Assembly (NCBI RefSeq): GCF_947495255.1
Contig: NZ_CANLYI010000008.1
Span: forward strand, 226,494 to 290,493
Source: an uncultured Winogradskyella sp.
Lineage (GTDB): Bacteria > Bacteroidota > Bacteroidia > Flavobacteriales > Flavobacteriaceae
Direction: 5' to 3'
DNA: 64,000 nt
Position 1 is the first letter of the stretch. Every line of letters begins with the position of its first letter. Shown here piece by piece: positions 37,579-46,363 of the stretch. The notes beneath the pieces are model-generated. The model was not told where the DNA came from. It was given only the letters and a program-made list of their open reading frames with translations, and searched no databases. Both the position numbers and the translations under genes were made by a program.

Positions 37579-38070
37579 TTACAAATCTTTAAGCATCCAA
37601 ACTGTACACGAGTAATGACCTGTGTTTCCCATTGGCTTATCAATAGATTTAAAACCTACTTTTCTATATAATTTTCGGGCATCATCCATATAAGGTAAGG
37701 TTTCTAAATAGCATTGTTTAAAACCAGATTGCTTAGCAAAATCTAAACATTTATGCATCATTTCGCTTCCTAAACCTTTTCCTCTGGCTTCTGGCATAAA
37801 ATACATTTTCTGTAATTCGCACACATTACCTTCGTAATTATCTAAAGGCGAAATTCCGGCTCCTCCAATGATATCACCACCTCTTTCTACTACAAAATAC
37901 GCTTTCTTTGGCGCATTATAGGTTTCCGTCATACAATCTAAAGCAGAGTCTTCATAAGCTGTGCCCACTTTTGGAACACCCATTTCTATTAAAACAGTCC
38001 TAATTGCTTTTGCAATTTTAGGATTATCCTTAGCTTCAATTTCTCGGATAACAATAGTATCTTTGCGCAC
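37579..38070 (-). CDS. GNAT family N-acetyltransferase
   Basis: 163 residues, a single GNAT fold. Strand 4 and the acetyl-CoA pyrophosphate loop are seen in CELQKMYFMPEARGKGLGSEMMHKCLDFAKQSGF (loop ARGKGLG), followed by CYLETLPYMDDARKLYRKVGF. The N-terminus TIVIREIEAKDNPKIAKAIRTVLIEMGV is the usual acceptor-side helix pair. The substrate cannot be told; small-molecule or protein amines are possible. First gene of the prmC-ligA operon; divergent from the LEA-2 lipoprotein gene 50 bases away. Confidence 0.88.
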   Translation of the reverse strand: MRKDTIVIREIEAKDNPKIAKAIRTVLIEMGVPKVGTAYEDSALDCMTETYNAPKKAYFVVERGGDIIGGAGISPLDNYEGNVCELQKMYFMPEARGKGLGSEMMHKCLDFAKQSGFKQCYLETLPYMDDARKLYRKVGFKSIDKPMGNTGHYSCTVWMLKDL

Positions 38071-38120
38071 TTAATAATTAATTTTTAGTCAGAATCAAAA
38101 ATACATATAAAAACAATTTT

Positions 38121-38579
38121 ATGTTTAAAAGACTCTTAATGTTTTCCCTAACTTTTACACTACTTTTCAACTGTTCTGTAACTAAAAAGCCAGAATTTGT
38201 TAGGCTTGACACTATTGAAATATTAGACTCTAGTTCTAAATCAATTACATTAAAAGTAGATGCTTTATTCTTAAATAAAAACCATGTTGGTGGTACATTA
38301 AAAACAGACGATTTTAAGGTATACATCAATGACATTGAAGTTGCAAAAATCGTTTCAGACGAATTTGATGTGCCTAAACGAGAAAATTTTACAATTCCAT
38401 TAACCGTTGCTGTGGATACAGAGAAACTTGTTGACAAGAATAGCTTAGGTGGATTGATTGGAAGTCTTATATCTCAAAATTTAAAAGTGCACTATAAAGG
38501 TGATATTAAATATAAAATTATGGGTTATTCATCCACCTATACAGTTGATGAAATCCAAGATGTAAAAATTAAATTATAG
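38121..38579 (+). CDS. LEA type 2-like lipoprotein
   Basis: 152 residues. Lipoprotein signal ending LLFNCSV (Cys18). The mature part is one immunoglobulin-like LEA-2 (water-stress/hypersensitive) beta-sandwich: ITLKVDALFLNKNHVGGTLKTDDFKVYINDIEVAKI, FTIPLTVAVDTEKL, LKVHYKGDIKYKIMGYSSTYTVD. Bacterial members are small envelope lipoproteins with unknown role, sometimes linked to stress. Its stop codon is directly followed by the TTG start of ribD, so the two are cotranscribed, though no functional link to riboflavin synthesis is apparent. Confidence 0.8.
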   Translation: MFKRLLMFSLTFTLLFNCSVTKKPEFVRLDTIEILDSSSKSITLKVDALFLNKNHVGGTLKTDDFKVYINDIEVAKIVSDEFDVPKRENFTIPLTVAVDTEKLVDKNSLGGLIGSLISQNLKVHYKGDIKYKIMGYSSTYTVDEIQDVKIKL

Positions 38580-39584
38580 TTGACAACACACGAAACTTAT
38601 ATAAAACGTTGTTTGCAAATTGCCAAAAACGGATTGGGAAGTACAAGACCAAACCCTATGGTTGGTGCTGTAATTGTGCATAATAATTTGATAATTGCTG
38701 AAGGTTTCACAAGTGCTTATGGTGGCAATCATGCTGAAGTAAATGCTATAAACGCGGTAAAAGACAAATCGCTTTTAACTAAATGCACACTTTACGTAAC
38801 ATTAGAACCTTGCAGCCATTTTGGAAAAACACCACCTTGTAGCGATTTAATTGTAAAACATAAAATTCCGAATGTAGTCATTGGCTGTATTGACGATAAT
38901 CCTGAAGTTGCAGGTAAAGGTATTGCTAAACTCAAAGCTTCTGGCTGTAATGTTACCGTTGGTATTTTGGAAGCCGAATGTAAAGTGCATCACAAGCGAT
39001 TTTTTACATTTCACAATAATAAGCGTCCTTATATTATACTCAAATGGGCAGAAACAGCTGATGGTTTTATCGCGCCAATTAAGAAAGACGAAAAAAAACC
39101 AGTTTGGATAACCAATAAATATTCTCGTCAATTAGTACATAAATGGCGTGCCGAAGAGCAAGCTATTTTAGTTGGAACAAATACTGTTATTGAAGACAAT
39201 CCGAGTTTAACGGTTAGAGATTGGTCTGGCGAGAATCCGATTAGAGTGGTATTAGACAGAACTTCAAAATTAACTTCTGATTACTCTATTTTTAATGATG
39301 AAGCCAAAACTATAAGAGTTACGAATAAAGATATTGATTTTGAAAAACCAATAGCGATTCAAATAGCAGATGTATTATTCAAACAAAATATCAACTCTAT
39401 TATTATAGAAGGTGGCTCACAAACACTTCAAACATTTATAGACGAAAATCTTTGGGATGAAGCTCGCGTTTTTACAGGAAACACAAGTTTTAAAACAGGA
39501 ATTAAAGCACCAAAATTAATTGGGAAGTTAATTTCTGAGTCTCAAATCAAAAATGATTTATTAAAAATATATGCAAAAGATTAA
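38580..39584 (+). CDS. ribD: Bifunctional riboflavin deaminase/reductase
   Basis: Deaminates the GTP-derived pyrimidine and reduces its ribose side chain in riboflavin synthesis. 334 residues. The start is a TTG immediately after the preceding stop; the first internal ATG lies inside the conserved RPNPMVGAVIV, so the TTG is needed. Deaminase domain zinc site His51 (HAEVNAI), Cys78 and Cys87 (PCSHFGKTPPC); reductase domain with RPYIILKWAETADGFIAP, ILVGTNTVIEDNPSLTVR and IIIEGGSQTLQTFI. Its end overlaps the HAD gene by 14 bases. Other rib genes are not in the window. Confidence 0.94.
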   Translation: MTTHETYIKRCLQIAKNGLGSTRPNPMVGAVIVHNNLIIAEGFTSAYGGNHAEVNAINAVKDKSLLTKCTLYVTLEPCSHFGKTPPCSDLIVKHKIPNVVIGCIDDNPEVAGKGIAKLKASGCNVTVGILEAECKVHHKRFFTFHNNKRPYIILKWAETADGFIAPIKKDEKKPVWITNKYSRQLVHKWRAEEQAILVGTNTVIEDNPSLTVRDWSGENPIRVVLDRTSKLTSDYSIFNDEAKTIRVTNKDIDFEKPIAIQIADVLFKQNINSIIIEGGSQTLQTFIDENLWDEARVFTGNTSFKTGIKAPKLIGKLISESQIKNDLLKIYAKD

Positions 39585-40188
39585 AACACTAATTTTCGAT
39601 TTTGGTGATGTATTTATCAATTTAGACAAGTCAGGTGCTATGCAACATGCTTTAGATTTATTTAATTTAAAGACGTTTGATGCAGATATGATTGAAACTA
39701 ATATACTTTATGAAGTAGGAAAAATTTCGACTTCTGAATTTATTGCGTTTTATAAATCAAAATTTCCCAATGTTAGTGAAACCAAACTTATTAATGCTTG
39801 GAATTGTATCATAAAGGATTTTCCTGAACACAGATTCGAATTCATTAAAAATTTAGCAAATCAAAAAGATTATAAGCTCATATTGTTGAGTAATACCAAC
39901 GATATGCATATTGATTTCATAAAAGAAAATGTTTCATTTTACGAAGAATTCAAAGCCTGTTTTGATGTTTTTTACTTGTCTCAAGAGATTCATTATAGAA
40001 AACCAAATACAGATATTTTTGAATTCGTGCTAAAAGAAAACAATCTTAATGCTAATGAATGTCTTTTTGTCGATGACACCAAAGACAATACTGATACTGC
40101 AGCTGGTATGGGTTTCCACACATGGAATATTGACGAAACAAAAGAAGATGTCGTGACTCTTTTTGAAACTAAAAAAGAACTCTTTTGA
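39571..40188 (+). CDS. HAD-superfamily hydrolase
   Basis: 205 residues. HAD motif I is IFDFGDVFINLD, where the second acidic position of the DxD nucleophile pair is Gly (DFGDV), a form common in the YihX-like group; motif II ILLSNTN; motif III Lys in YRKPNTDIF; motif IV ECLFVDDTKDN. A small alpha-helical cap lies at about 20-80. A phosphatase for sugar phosphates or nucleotides is inferred by family; the location after ribD, overlapping by 14 bases, makes it a candidate for the missing riboflavin-pathway phosphatase (dephosphorylating the pyrimidine phosphate), but this is only context. Confidence 0.87.
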   Translation: MQKIKTLIFDFGDVFINLDKSGAMQHALDLFNLKTFDADMIETNILYEVGKISTSEFIAFYKSKFPNVSETKLINAWNCIIKDFPEHRFEFIKNLANQKDYKLILLSNTNDMHIDFIKENVSFYEEFKACFDVFYLSQEIHYRKPNTDIFEFVLKENNLNANECLFVDDTKDNTDTAAGMGFHTWNIDETKEDVVTLFETKKELF

Positions 40189-41036
40189 TATATTTATTGT
40201 TTAGCGTATTGTCATCTACGGCAATTTTTGTGCTGTTTAAACTTTTTAGCAAATATAAGATAGACACACTTCAGGCTATTGTCATTAATTATGCAACGGC
40301 TTTTTCATTTGGGTTAATTTTCAACGATGCACAAATTACCGTTTCAGAAATTATACAAACCAATTGGTTTATAGCTGCTATTGGTTTAGGCTTTCTATTT
40401 ATTGCCATATTTAACGTAATGGCACTTACAGCTCAAAGAAACGGACTTTCAGTAGCTTCTGTTGCTAGTAAAATGAGTTTAATAATTCCGGTGATATTCG
40501 GAATTTATGTCAATAACGAAAGTACAGAAGCTCAAAAACTAATCGGAATCGCACTGGCTTTAGTCGCCGTTTACTTAACATCTATTAAACAGAAAGATAA
40601 TTCTGTAGTTACAAAATCTATCTACTTACCTATTATTCTTTTTATAGGTTCTGGTATAATAGATACTTCTGTGAATCATTTTGCACCAAAAGGCAATATT
40701 CCGCTATTCCTTTCTTCTATTTTTGGTATTGCTGCAATTATTGGCTTCTCTTTATTTGCTTATAAATCTATTACTACTAAAAAAAGATTTCAACTTAAAA
40801 GTATACCATTCGGAATTCTCTTAGGTGTTGTAAACTATGGTTCTATGTATTTTCTACTTTTAGCATTACGAGTAGAAAACACAGAAAGTTCAACAATATT
40901 TACCATTAATAATATTGCCATTTTAGCACTTTCTACATTGGTAGGCTTGGTTTTATTCAAGGAAAGCATTTCTAAGAAAAACTGGATTGGTATTATCTTA
41001 GCCTTCATTGCCATATTATTAGTTACACTAGCTTAA
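40185..41036 (+). CDS. EamA/DMT superfamily transporter
   Basis: 283 residues with ten predicted membrane helices in two EamA-type repeats (first helix IYLLFSVLSSTAIFVLFKLF, last WIGIILAFIAILLVTLA). Repeat ends such as GLSVASVASKMSLIIPVIFGIYV and TIFTINNIAILALSTLVGLVLFKE are characteristic. Family members move metabolites, amino acids or nucleotide sugars across the inner membrane; the substrate here is unknown. The start is a TTG overlapping the TGA of the HAD gene (TTGA); the next in-frame ATG lies well inside the protein. Also overlaps the following YigZ gene by one base. Confidence 0.86.
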   Translation: MIYLLFSVLSSTAIFVLFKLFSKYKIDTLQAIVINYATAFSFGLIFNDAQITVSEIIQTNWFIAAIGLGFLFIAIFNVMALTAQRNGLSVASVASKMSLIIPVIFGIYVNNESTEAQKLIGIALALVAVYLTSIKQKDNSVVTKSIYLPIILFIGSGIIDTSVNHFAPKGNIPLFLSSIFGIAAIIGFSLFAYKSITTKKRFQLKSIPFGILLGVVNYGSMYFLLLALRVENTESSTIFTINNIAILALSTLVGLVLFKESISKKNWIGIILAFIAILLVTLA

Positions 41037-41641
41037 TGGAAAACGACGTATATAAAACCATTACTAAACCAGCCCAAGGCGAATTATTTAAAGACAAAAA
41101 TAGTAAGTTCTATGGTTTTGCTTTTCCTGTCACAAACGAAGAACAAATAAGACAGCATCTCGAAGATTTAAAAAAAGAGCATTATGCTGCCAGGCATTGG
41201 TGTTATGCGTACCAAATAGGAACTGAAACGATTCAATATAGAGCTAACGATGATGGAGAACCTAACAATTCTGCCGGAATGCCAATCTATGGACAGATTC
41301 AATCTTTTGAAGTCACCAACATCTTAATTATAGTGGTAAGATATTATGGAGGTGTAAAATTGGGAGTCGGAGGCTTAATTAATGCCTACCGAACAGGAGC
41401 GCAATTAGCATTAGAAGCCTCAAAAATTGTTGAAAGAACCATAAATAAAAAGTATCAGCTCAAGTTTGAATATAAAAACATGAGTAAAGTGATGCGAATT
41501 TTAAAAGAAAATGATGTTGAAATTACAAATCAAACCTTAGAATTAAATTGTTTGTTAGAAATATCTGTCAGAAAAAGCCACACTTCTAAAGTATTTGATT
41601 TGTTCTATCAATTTTTCGGTGTTGAAATCAAAGAATTATAA
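41036..41641 (+). CDS. YigZ/IMPACT family protein
   Basis: 201 residues. The IMPACT N-terminal domain is clear (KDKNSKFYGFAFPVTNEEQIRQHLEDLKKEHYAARHWCYAY, NDDGEPNNSAGMPIYGQI, ILIIVVRYYGGVKLGVGGLINAYRTGA) with a ferredoxin-like DUF1949-type C-terminal domain. Related eukaryotic IMPACT regulates eIF2 kinase GCN2; the bacterial role is undefined, perhaps tied to translation or nucleic acids. Last gene of the LEA-2, ribD, HAD, EamA, YigZ operon. Its 3' end overlaps the convergent thioesterase gene by six bases, so termination must occur inside that gene. Confidence 0.9.
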   Translation: MENDVYKTITKPAQGELFKDKNSKFYGFAFPVTNEEQIRQHLEDLKKEHYAARHWCYAYQIGTETIQYRANDDGEPNNSAGMPIYGQIQSFEVTNILIIVVRYYGGVKLGVGGLINAYRTGAQLALEASKIVERTINKKYQLKFEYKNMSKVMRILKENDVEITNQTLELNCLLEISVRKSHTSKVFDLFYQFFGVEIKEL

Positions 41642-42043
41642 CGAATAATTTTGCAGTTTGTCTAAAAGATATTTTGGACATCGTGTAGGTCTATTCTTCT
41701 TCATATCAATAAATGCTAAAATTGTGCTTCCTGTTGCTAATAAAATGTCGGACTCATTTCGTAATTCATATTCAAATTCAATAGATGCTGTTGGCATTTT
41801 TTTGAGCGTAGTTTTTACTTTAACAACATCATCATAACGTGCTGAATTTTTGTAGTTTACAGAAAGAGATACAACTGGCAACATTATTCCATCTGCTTCC
41901 ATTCCACTGTAACTCAACCCAAACTCGCGCAACCACTCAGTTCTGCCTACTTCAAAGTACACAGCATAGTTAGCGTGGTACACAACGCCCATTTGGTCTG
42001 TCTCACCATAACGGACTCGTATTTTAGTTTCATTAAAATTCAT
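41636..42043 (-). CDS. Acyl-CoA thioesterase (hotdog, 4HBT family)
   Basis: 135 residues, single hotdog fold. The catalytic region RYGETDQMGVVYHANYAVYFEVGRTEWLRE contains the Asp of D-x-(M/x)-G-V-V-Y of the 4-hydroxybenzoyl-CoA thioesterase group, followed by the central helix. VSLSVNYKNSARYDDVVKVKT and SIEFEYELRNES are the sheet strands. Hydrolyses acyl-CoA in the cytoplasm; chain-length specificity is unknown. Convergent with YigZ (six-base overlap) and divergent from dnaA. Confidence 0.9.
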   Translation of the reverse strand: MNFNETKIRVRYGETDQMGVVYHANYAVYFEVGRTEWLREFGLSYSGMEADGIMLPVVSLSVNYKNSARYDDVVKVKTTLKKMPTASIEFEYELRNESDILLATGSTILAFIDMKKNRPTRCPKYLLDKLQNYSL

Positions 42044-42179
42044 TTATATAGATTTGTTTAGTAATTATTTTGTAATTTTAAATTCGTTTTAAACATGAGG
42101 AAAAAAAACTAAATATTCAAAACTTTTTAATTTTTTTATTAAGAATTTTGTTCACATATTTGCCTCGTTCAAAACTACT

Positions 42180-42205
42180 AGAGAATCCTAATTCTCTTTT
42201 TTTTT
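42180..42205 (+). terminator. Terminator-like hairpin in the dnaA leader
   Basis: AGAGAAT-CCTA-ATTCTCT with a nine-base U-run on the plus strand, ending 36 bases before the dnaA ATG. No plus-strand gene ends nearby: the last one stops at 41641 and a minus-strand gene intervenes. It therefore most likely lies in the 5' leader of dnaA, where it could attenuate transcription, or it stops readthrough from YigZ. Confidence 0.6.
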
Positions 42206-42241
42206 GCTAATTAATCTAACAACGAAAATTCAACTTAACGC

Positions 42242-43669
42242 ATGGATAACACAGCGCAATCTGTATGGAGTAATTGTCTTGCCTTTATTAAGGATAATAT
42301 ACAACCACAAGCCTATAAAACTTGGTTTGAACCTATAGACGCTGTTAAACTTTCTGGTAATGCATTAAGTATTCAGGTTCCTAGTAAATTTTTCTATGAG
42401 TGGTTAGAAGAACATTATGTAAAAATATTAAAAGTTTCTCTTACTAAAGAATTAGGTGAAGATGCCAAATTGGTTTACGTTATTAAAATGGAAAACACAT
42501 ATGGTAACAAACAACCTTTCACTGAAAAGATTCCTAGTTCTAACCGTTCTGCCGTAAAATCGCAAGATGTGGATGTGCCTTTTAATAATAAAAGCCCTGA
42601 ACTTAGAAACCCGTTTATAATTCCTGGAATTAGAAACGTAAAGATTGAGTCTCAACTAAACCCAAGTTATAGTTTTGAAAACTTTCTAGAAGGTGATTCT
42701 AATCGTTTAGCTAGAAATGCAGGTATTGCAGTTGCTAACAAACCAGGAGGTACTTCTTTCAACCCACTTTTAATTTTTGGTGGTGTTGGACTAGGTAAAA
42801 CACACTTAGCGCATGCTATAGGCGTTGATATTAAAGATAAATATCCTGAAAAAACAGTTTTATATATTTCTGCTGAAAAATTCACGCAACAATACATAGA
42901 TTCTGTTAAGAAGAATAATAGAAATGACTTTATTCACTTCTATCAAATTATAGATGTTTTAATTATTGATGATGTACAATTCTTGTCTGGTAAAACAGGA
43001 ACACAAGATGTATTCTTCCATATATTTAATCACTTACATCAAAACGGAAAGCAAGTTATTTTAACAAGTGACAAAGCTCCTGTAGATATGCAAGATATTG
43101 AGCAACGCTTATTATCTCGTTTTAAATGGGGACTTTCTGCAGAATTACAAACTCCAGATTTCGAAACTAGAGTTTCTATCTTAAAAAATAAGCTTTACAG
43201 AGATGGTGTTGAAATGCCTGATGACATTGTAGAGTATGTTGCAAAACATATTAAAACTAATGTTAGAGAGCTTGAAGGTGCAATTATTTCATTAATAGCC
43301 CAGTCTTCTTTCAACAAAAAGGAAATCACTATCAATCTTGCAAAAGATATTGTAGAGAAGTTTGTTAAAAACACGAAAAGAGAAGTATCAATTGATTACA
43401 TTCAGAAAGTAGTATCTGATTATTTCCAAATGGATGTTAATACGCTACAATCTAAAACACGTAAGCGTCATATTGTGCAAGCTCGTCAATTAGCAATGTT
43501 TTTTGCAAAAAAATACACTAAAGCCTCTTTAGCGAGTATTGGTTCTCAAATTGGGCAACGCGATCATGCTACTGTTCTTCATGCTTGTAAAACCGTTGAT
43601 AATTTATCTTCAACAGATAAGCAATTTAGAAAATACGTAGAAGATTTATCTAAAAAATTAGCGCTTTAA
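42242..43669 (+). CDS. dnaA: Chromosomal replication initiator protein DnaA
   Basis: 475 residues. Domain I about 1-85 (QSVWSNCLAFIKDNIQPQAYKTWFEPI), a linker to ~135, the AAA+ domain with Walker A GGVGLGKT (180-187), Walker B LIIDD (240-244), the Arg finger region LLSRFKWGL, and C-terminal domain IV with the DNA-binding signature IGQRDHATVLHACKTVD. Complete. The 200-base A+T-rich upstream spacer holds a terminator-like hairpin and only a degenerate promoter box (CATATTTG, 42155-42162). No cluster of DnaA boxes (TTATNCACA) was seen there, so this is not clearly the origin. Confidence 0.97.
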   Translation: MDNTAQSVWSNCLAFIKDNIQPQAYKTWFEPIDAVKLSGNALSIQVPSKFFYEWLEEHYVKILKVSLTKELGEDAKLVYVIKMENTYGNKQPFTEKIPSSNRSAVKSQDVDVPFNNKSPELRNPFIIPGIRNVKIESQLNPSYSFENFLEGDSNRLARNAGIAVANKPGGTSFNPLLIFGGVGLGKTHLAHAIGVDIKDKYPEKTVLYISAEKFTQQYIDSVKKNNRNDFIHFYQIIDVLIIDDVQFLSGKTGTQDVFFHIFNHLHQNGKQVILTSDKAPVDMQDIEQRLLSRFKWGLSAELQTPDFETRVSILKNKLYRDGVEMPDDIVEYVAKHIKTNVRELEGAIISLIAQSSFNKKEITINLAKDIVEKFVKNTKREVSIDYIQKVVSDYFQMDVNTLQSKTRKRHIVQARQLAMFFAKKYTKASLASIGSQIGQRDHATVLHACKTVDNLSSTDKQFRKYVEDLSKKLAL

Positions 43670-43681
43670 TTACCTCATATT

Positions 43682-44137
43682 ATGACTCGTATCTTAATGA
43701 TATGCTTGGGGAATATTTGTCGTTCGCCATTGGCTCATGGTATTATGGAATCTAAACTTCCAGAAGACCATTTTTATGTGGATTCTGCCGGAACAGCTGC
43801 ATACCATATTGGTAATGCTCCAGACAGACGCTCTATTGCTGTAGCCAAAAAATATGGTTTAGACATCAGTACTCAAAGTGCTAGACAATTTAAAGTTTCT
43901 GACTTTGATACTTTTGATTATATCTACGCAATGGATTCATCTAATTATGATAATATAATTAGCCTAGCTAGAAATAATACTGATATTAAAAAAGTTAGGT
44001 TGTTTCTCGATGCCAATCCTTCTATTCAGAATAAAAACATGCCAGACCCTTATTATGGCGAACAAGATGATTTTGAATACGTCTACAAACTTGTAAACGA
44101 AACTTGCGATATTTTAGCCAAGGCTTTAAACGGCTAA
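43682..44137 (+). CDS. Low-molecular-weight protein-tyrosine phosphatase
   Basis: 151 residues. The P-loop C-x5-R is Cys8 to Arg14 (ICLGNICRSPLA) and the general-acid Asp lies in MPDPYYG near the C-terminus; both are at the standard positions. ARQFKVSDFDTFDYIYAMDSSNYDNI is also typical. In bacteria these enzymes dephosphorylate protein tyrosines, often on exopolysaccharide kinases, or arsenate when other cysteines are present; no kinase or polysaccharide gene is adjacent. It follows dnaA by 12 bases and is probably cotranscribed with it. Confidence 0.94.
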   Translation: MTRILMICLGNICRSPLAHGIMESKLPEDHFYVDSAGTAAYHIGNAPDRRSIAVAKKYGLDISTQSARQFKVSDFDTFDYIYAMDSSNYDNIISLARNNTDIKKVRLFLDANPSIQNKNMPDPYYGEQDDFEYVYKLVNETCDILAKALNG

Positions 44138-44202
44138 AATTGACGTATTCTCATCCTCACTTCTTTTTTGTAATTTAGTAGCTGAACCATTCTCTAATTA
44201 AG

Positions 44203-45624
44203 ATGAAATCTTTAATAGCATTATTCTTTATTACATTTTTATTTATTCAACTTTCTCATTCGCAAAGTCTAGAGTTAGAGTTTTATGCAAACAATTTAAA
44301 TAAACCTGTAAGCATTAAACATGCAGGAGATGACAAACTTTACGTTGTAGAACAAAGTGGTTATATAAAAATTGTAAATACTGATGGGTCAATTGAAAGT
44401 ACTGCATTCTTAGACATAGATAATATTGTTATAAATACAGGTTCTGAAAGAGGGCTACTTGGTTTAGCTTTTCATCCTAATTACAGTACAAATGGATATT
44501 TCTTTGTAAACTACATTAATAATTCTGGAAATACCGTTATTTCTCGATTCTCAAGACAAGCATCAAATCCGCTTTTAGCAGATGCATCTTCTGAATTGGT
44601 TATAATAGACTTTATTCAACCATATAGCAATCACAATGGTGGTGATTTAGCGTTTGGCTCAGATGGTTATTTATATATAGCAACTGGTGATGGTGGCTCA
44701 GGTGGTGACCCAGACAATTATTCTCAAAACACATTAAGTCTATTGGGAAAAATACTAAGGTTAGATATTGATTCTCCTTCCGGAACTGAAAATTATAGTA
44801 TCCCTGCTGATAATCCATTTCTGGGAGACACTAACATAAGAGAAGAAATATGGGCTTACGGATTAAGAAACCCATGGAGGTTTTCCTTTGATCGCCTAAA
44901 TGGCGATGTTTGGATTGCTGATGTTGGCCAGAATGCATACGAAGAAATAAATCATGTTACTGCCCTTGAAGCTTCTACAGGCTTAAACTATGGTTGGCGT
45001 TGTTACGAAGGTAATTTAACTTACAACACTAATGGTTGTTCTACGCCAAGCTCATACACCTATCCCATAGAAGGTTATAACCATTTTGGTGATGGCGAAT
45101 CTAAATGTTCAATAACTGGTGGCTACCGTTATCGTGGAACTCAGTTTCCAAATTTTAATGGTTATTATTTCTTTGCTGATTATTGTAGTCAAGAAATTGG
45201 CTATTTAGTTTATAATGACACTACTGATACTTGGACTAAAATTTTACAAGATTTTAATGGCAACTGGTCTTCATTTGGAGAAGATGTAAACGGTGAATTA
45301 TACGTCTCTGACCCAACATCTGGAAGCATTTATAAAATTACAGATACCTCCTTAGGAATTCATGATAACCTAATTTCAGAAATTTCAGTCTATCCTAATC
45401 CAACGGAGAACAAATTAAGTATTAATTTTGGATTGAATTATACTAGTGAACTTTCAGCTAAAATATCTATATTCGATTTGCAAGGAAAGCAAATAAAAAC
45501 AATACAACGAAATACTGAAATGATTCAAAACATCAGTACTTCTGAGCTCTCTAACGGTATATACATATTAAAAGTCGTTGGAGACAACAATAAACAATTT
45601 ATTCACAAACTGGTTAAACATTAA
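44203..45624 (+). CDS. Secreted PQQ-type sugar dehydrogenase-like protein with T9SS sorting domain
   Basis: 473 residues. Signal peptide about 1-20 (FIQLSHSQ). A six-bladed propeller of the soluble glucose/sorbosone dehydrogenase (GSDH) type follows: GSERGLLGLAFHPNY, HNGGDLAFGSDGYLYIATGDGG, EIWAYGLRNPWRFSFD, GDVWIADVGQNAYEEIN, LNYGWRCYEG, ITGGYRYRG. The last ~80 residues are a T9SS type A sorting domain (SVYPNPTENKLSI, IFDLQGKQIKT, LSNGIYILKV), so it is exported by T9SS. Oxidation of sugars with PQQ is the family activity, but no PQQ synthesis genes are seen, and the cofactor and substrate remain unproven. Confidence 0.9.
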   Translation: MKSLIALFFITFLFIQLSHSQSLELEFYANNLNKPVSIKHAGDDKLYVVEQSGYIKIVNTDGSIESTAFLDIDNIVINTGSERGLLGLAFHPNYSTNGYFFVNYINNSGNTVISRFSRQASNPLLADASSELVIIDFIQPYSNHNGGDLAFGSDGYLYIATGDGGSGGDPDNYSQNTLSLLGKILRLDIDSPSGTENYSIPADNPFLGDTNIREEIWAYGLRNPWRFSFDRLNGDVWIADVGQNAYEEINHVTALEASTGLNYGWRCYEGNLTYNTNGCSTPSSYTYPIEGYNHFGDGESKCSITGGYRYRGTQFPNFNGYYFFADYCSQEIGYLVYNDTTDTWTKILQDFNGNWSSFGEDVNGELYVSDPTSGSIYKITDTSLGIHDNLISEISVYPNPTENKLSINFGLNYTSELSAKISIFDLQGKQIKTIQRNTEMIQNISTSELSNGIYILKVVGDNNKQFIHKLVKH

Positions 45625-46340
45625 TGAGAAATTCAAAAGGGATTTTATATCTTATACCAACACGATTAGGCGATAATCCACCACTAGAAGTTTTACCAAT
45701 TTCTATAAAAAAAACTATAGAAGATCTAGATTATTACATTGTTGAAAACGAAAAAACAGCACGTCGTTTTATAAAACGTGTATCACCTAGTAAATCACAA
45801 CCATCATTAAAACTGCAAGTTTTAAATAAATACACAACTGAACAAGAACGTAACACTTTTTTAAATAGTTGTTTAGAAGGGATTTCTATGGGTTTACTAT
45901 CAGAGGCTGGTTGTCCTGCAATTGCTGATCCTGGAGCAGACATTGTAGCCTTAGCTCACCAAATGGATATTAAAGTTGTGCCGCTAGTTGGACCATCATC
46001 TATTGTTTTAGCTCTAATGGGTTCTGGCATGAATGGCCAAAGCTTTACATTTAATGGCTATTTACCAATTGATAAAAGTGAACGAAAAGCCAAACTAAAG
46101 GCCTTAGAGCGCATATCTGCTGAACATAATCAGTCGCAAATTTTCATTGAAACACCATACCGAAATATGAAAATGCTTGAAGATTTAGCCAACACCCTAC
46201 ATCCAAACACTAGGATTTGTGTGGCTTGCGACTTAACACTACCTACTGAATTTATTAAAACAAAGACAGCAAGCGATTGGAAACATAATAAAGAAGATTT
46301 TCACAAGAGACCTGCAATCTTTATTATTCAGAAAGATTAA
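45624..46340 (+). CDS. SAM-dependent methyltransferase, tetrapyrrole methylase/RsmI-like
   Basis: 238 residues. The fold resembles RsmI, which 2'-O-methylates C1402 of 16S rRNA: GILYLIPTRLGDNPPLEVLP at the N-terminus, LLSEAGCPAIADPGADIVALAH (RsmI-type SDAGTPxISDPG), VPLVGPSSIVLALMGSGM, FNGYLP and FIETPYRNMKMLEDL. It is shorter than standard RsmI (~280) and lacks the canonical C-terminal extension; many Bacteroidetes carry this shorter paralogue. The target RNA or molecule is therefore uncertain. Its ATG overlaps the stop of the sugar dehydrogenase gene by one base. Confidence 0.85.
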   Translation: MRNSKGILYLIPTRLGDNPPLEVLPISIKKTIEDLDYYIVENEKTARRFIKRVSPSKSQPSLKLQVLNKYTTEQERNTFLNSCLEGISMGLLSEAGCPAIADPGADIVALAHQMDIKVVPLVGPSSIVLALMGSGMNGQSFTFNGYLPIDKSERKAKLKALERISAEHNQSQIFIETPYRNMKMLEDLANTLHPNTRICVACDLTLPTEFIKTKTASDWKHNKEDFHKRPAIFIIQKD

Positions 46341-46363
46341 TAAGAATTTAGCAAATAGGCAAA

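Noticed and set aside
42044..42241. Spacer upstream of dnaA as a replication origin
   Set aside because: It is A+T-rich, but I found no cluster of TTATNCACA boxes; the nearest, TTGTTCACA, has two mismatches. GC-skew of the whole chromosome would be needed to place the origin.
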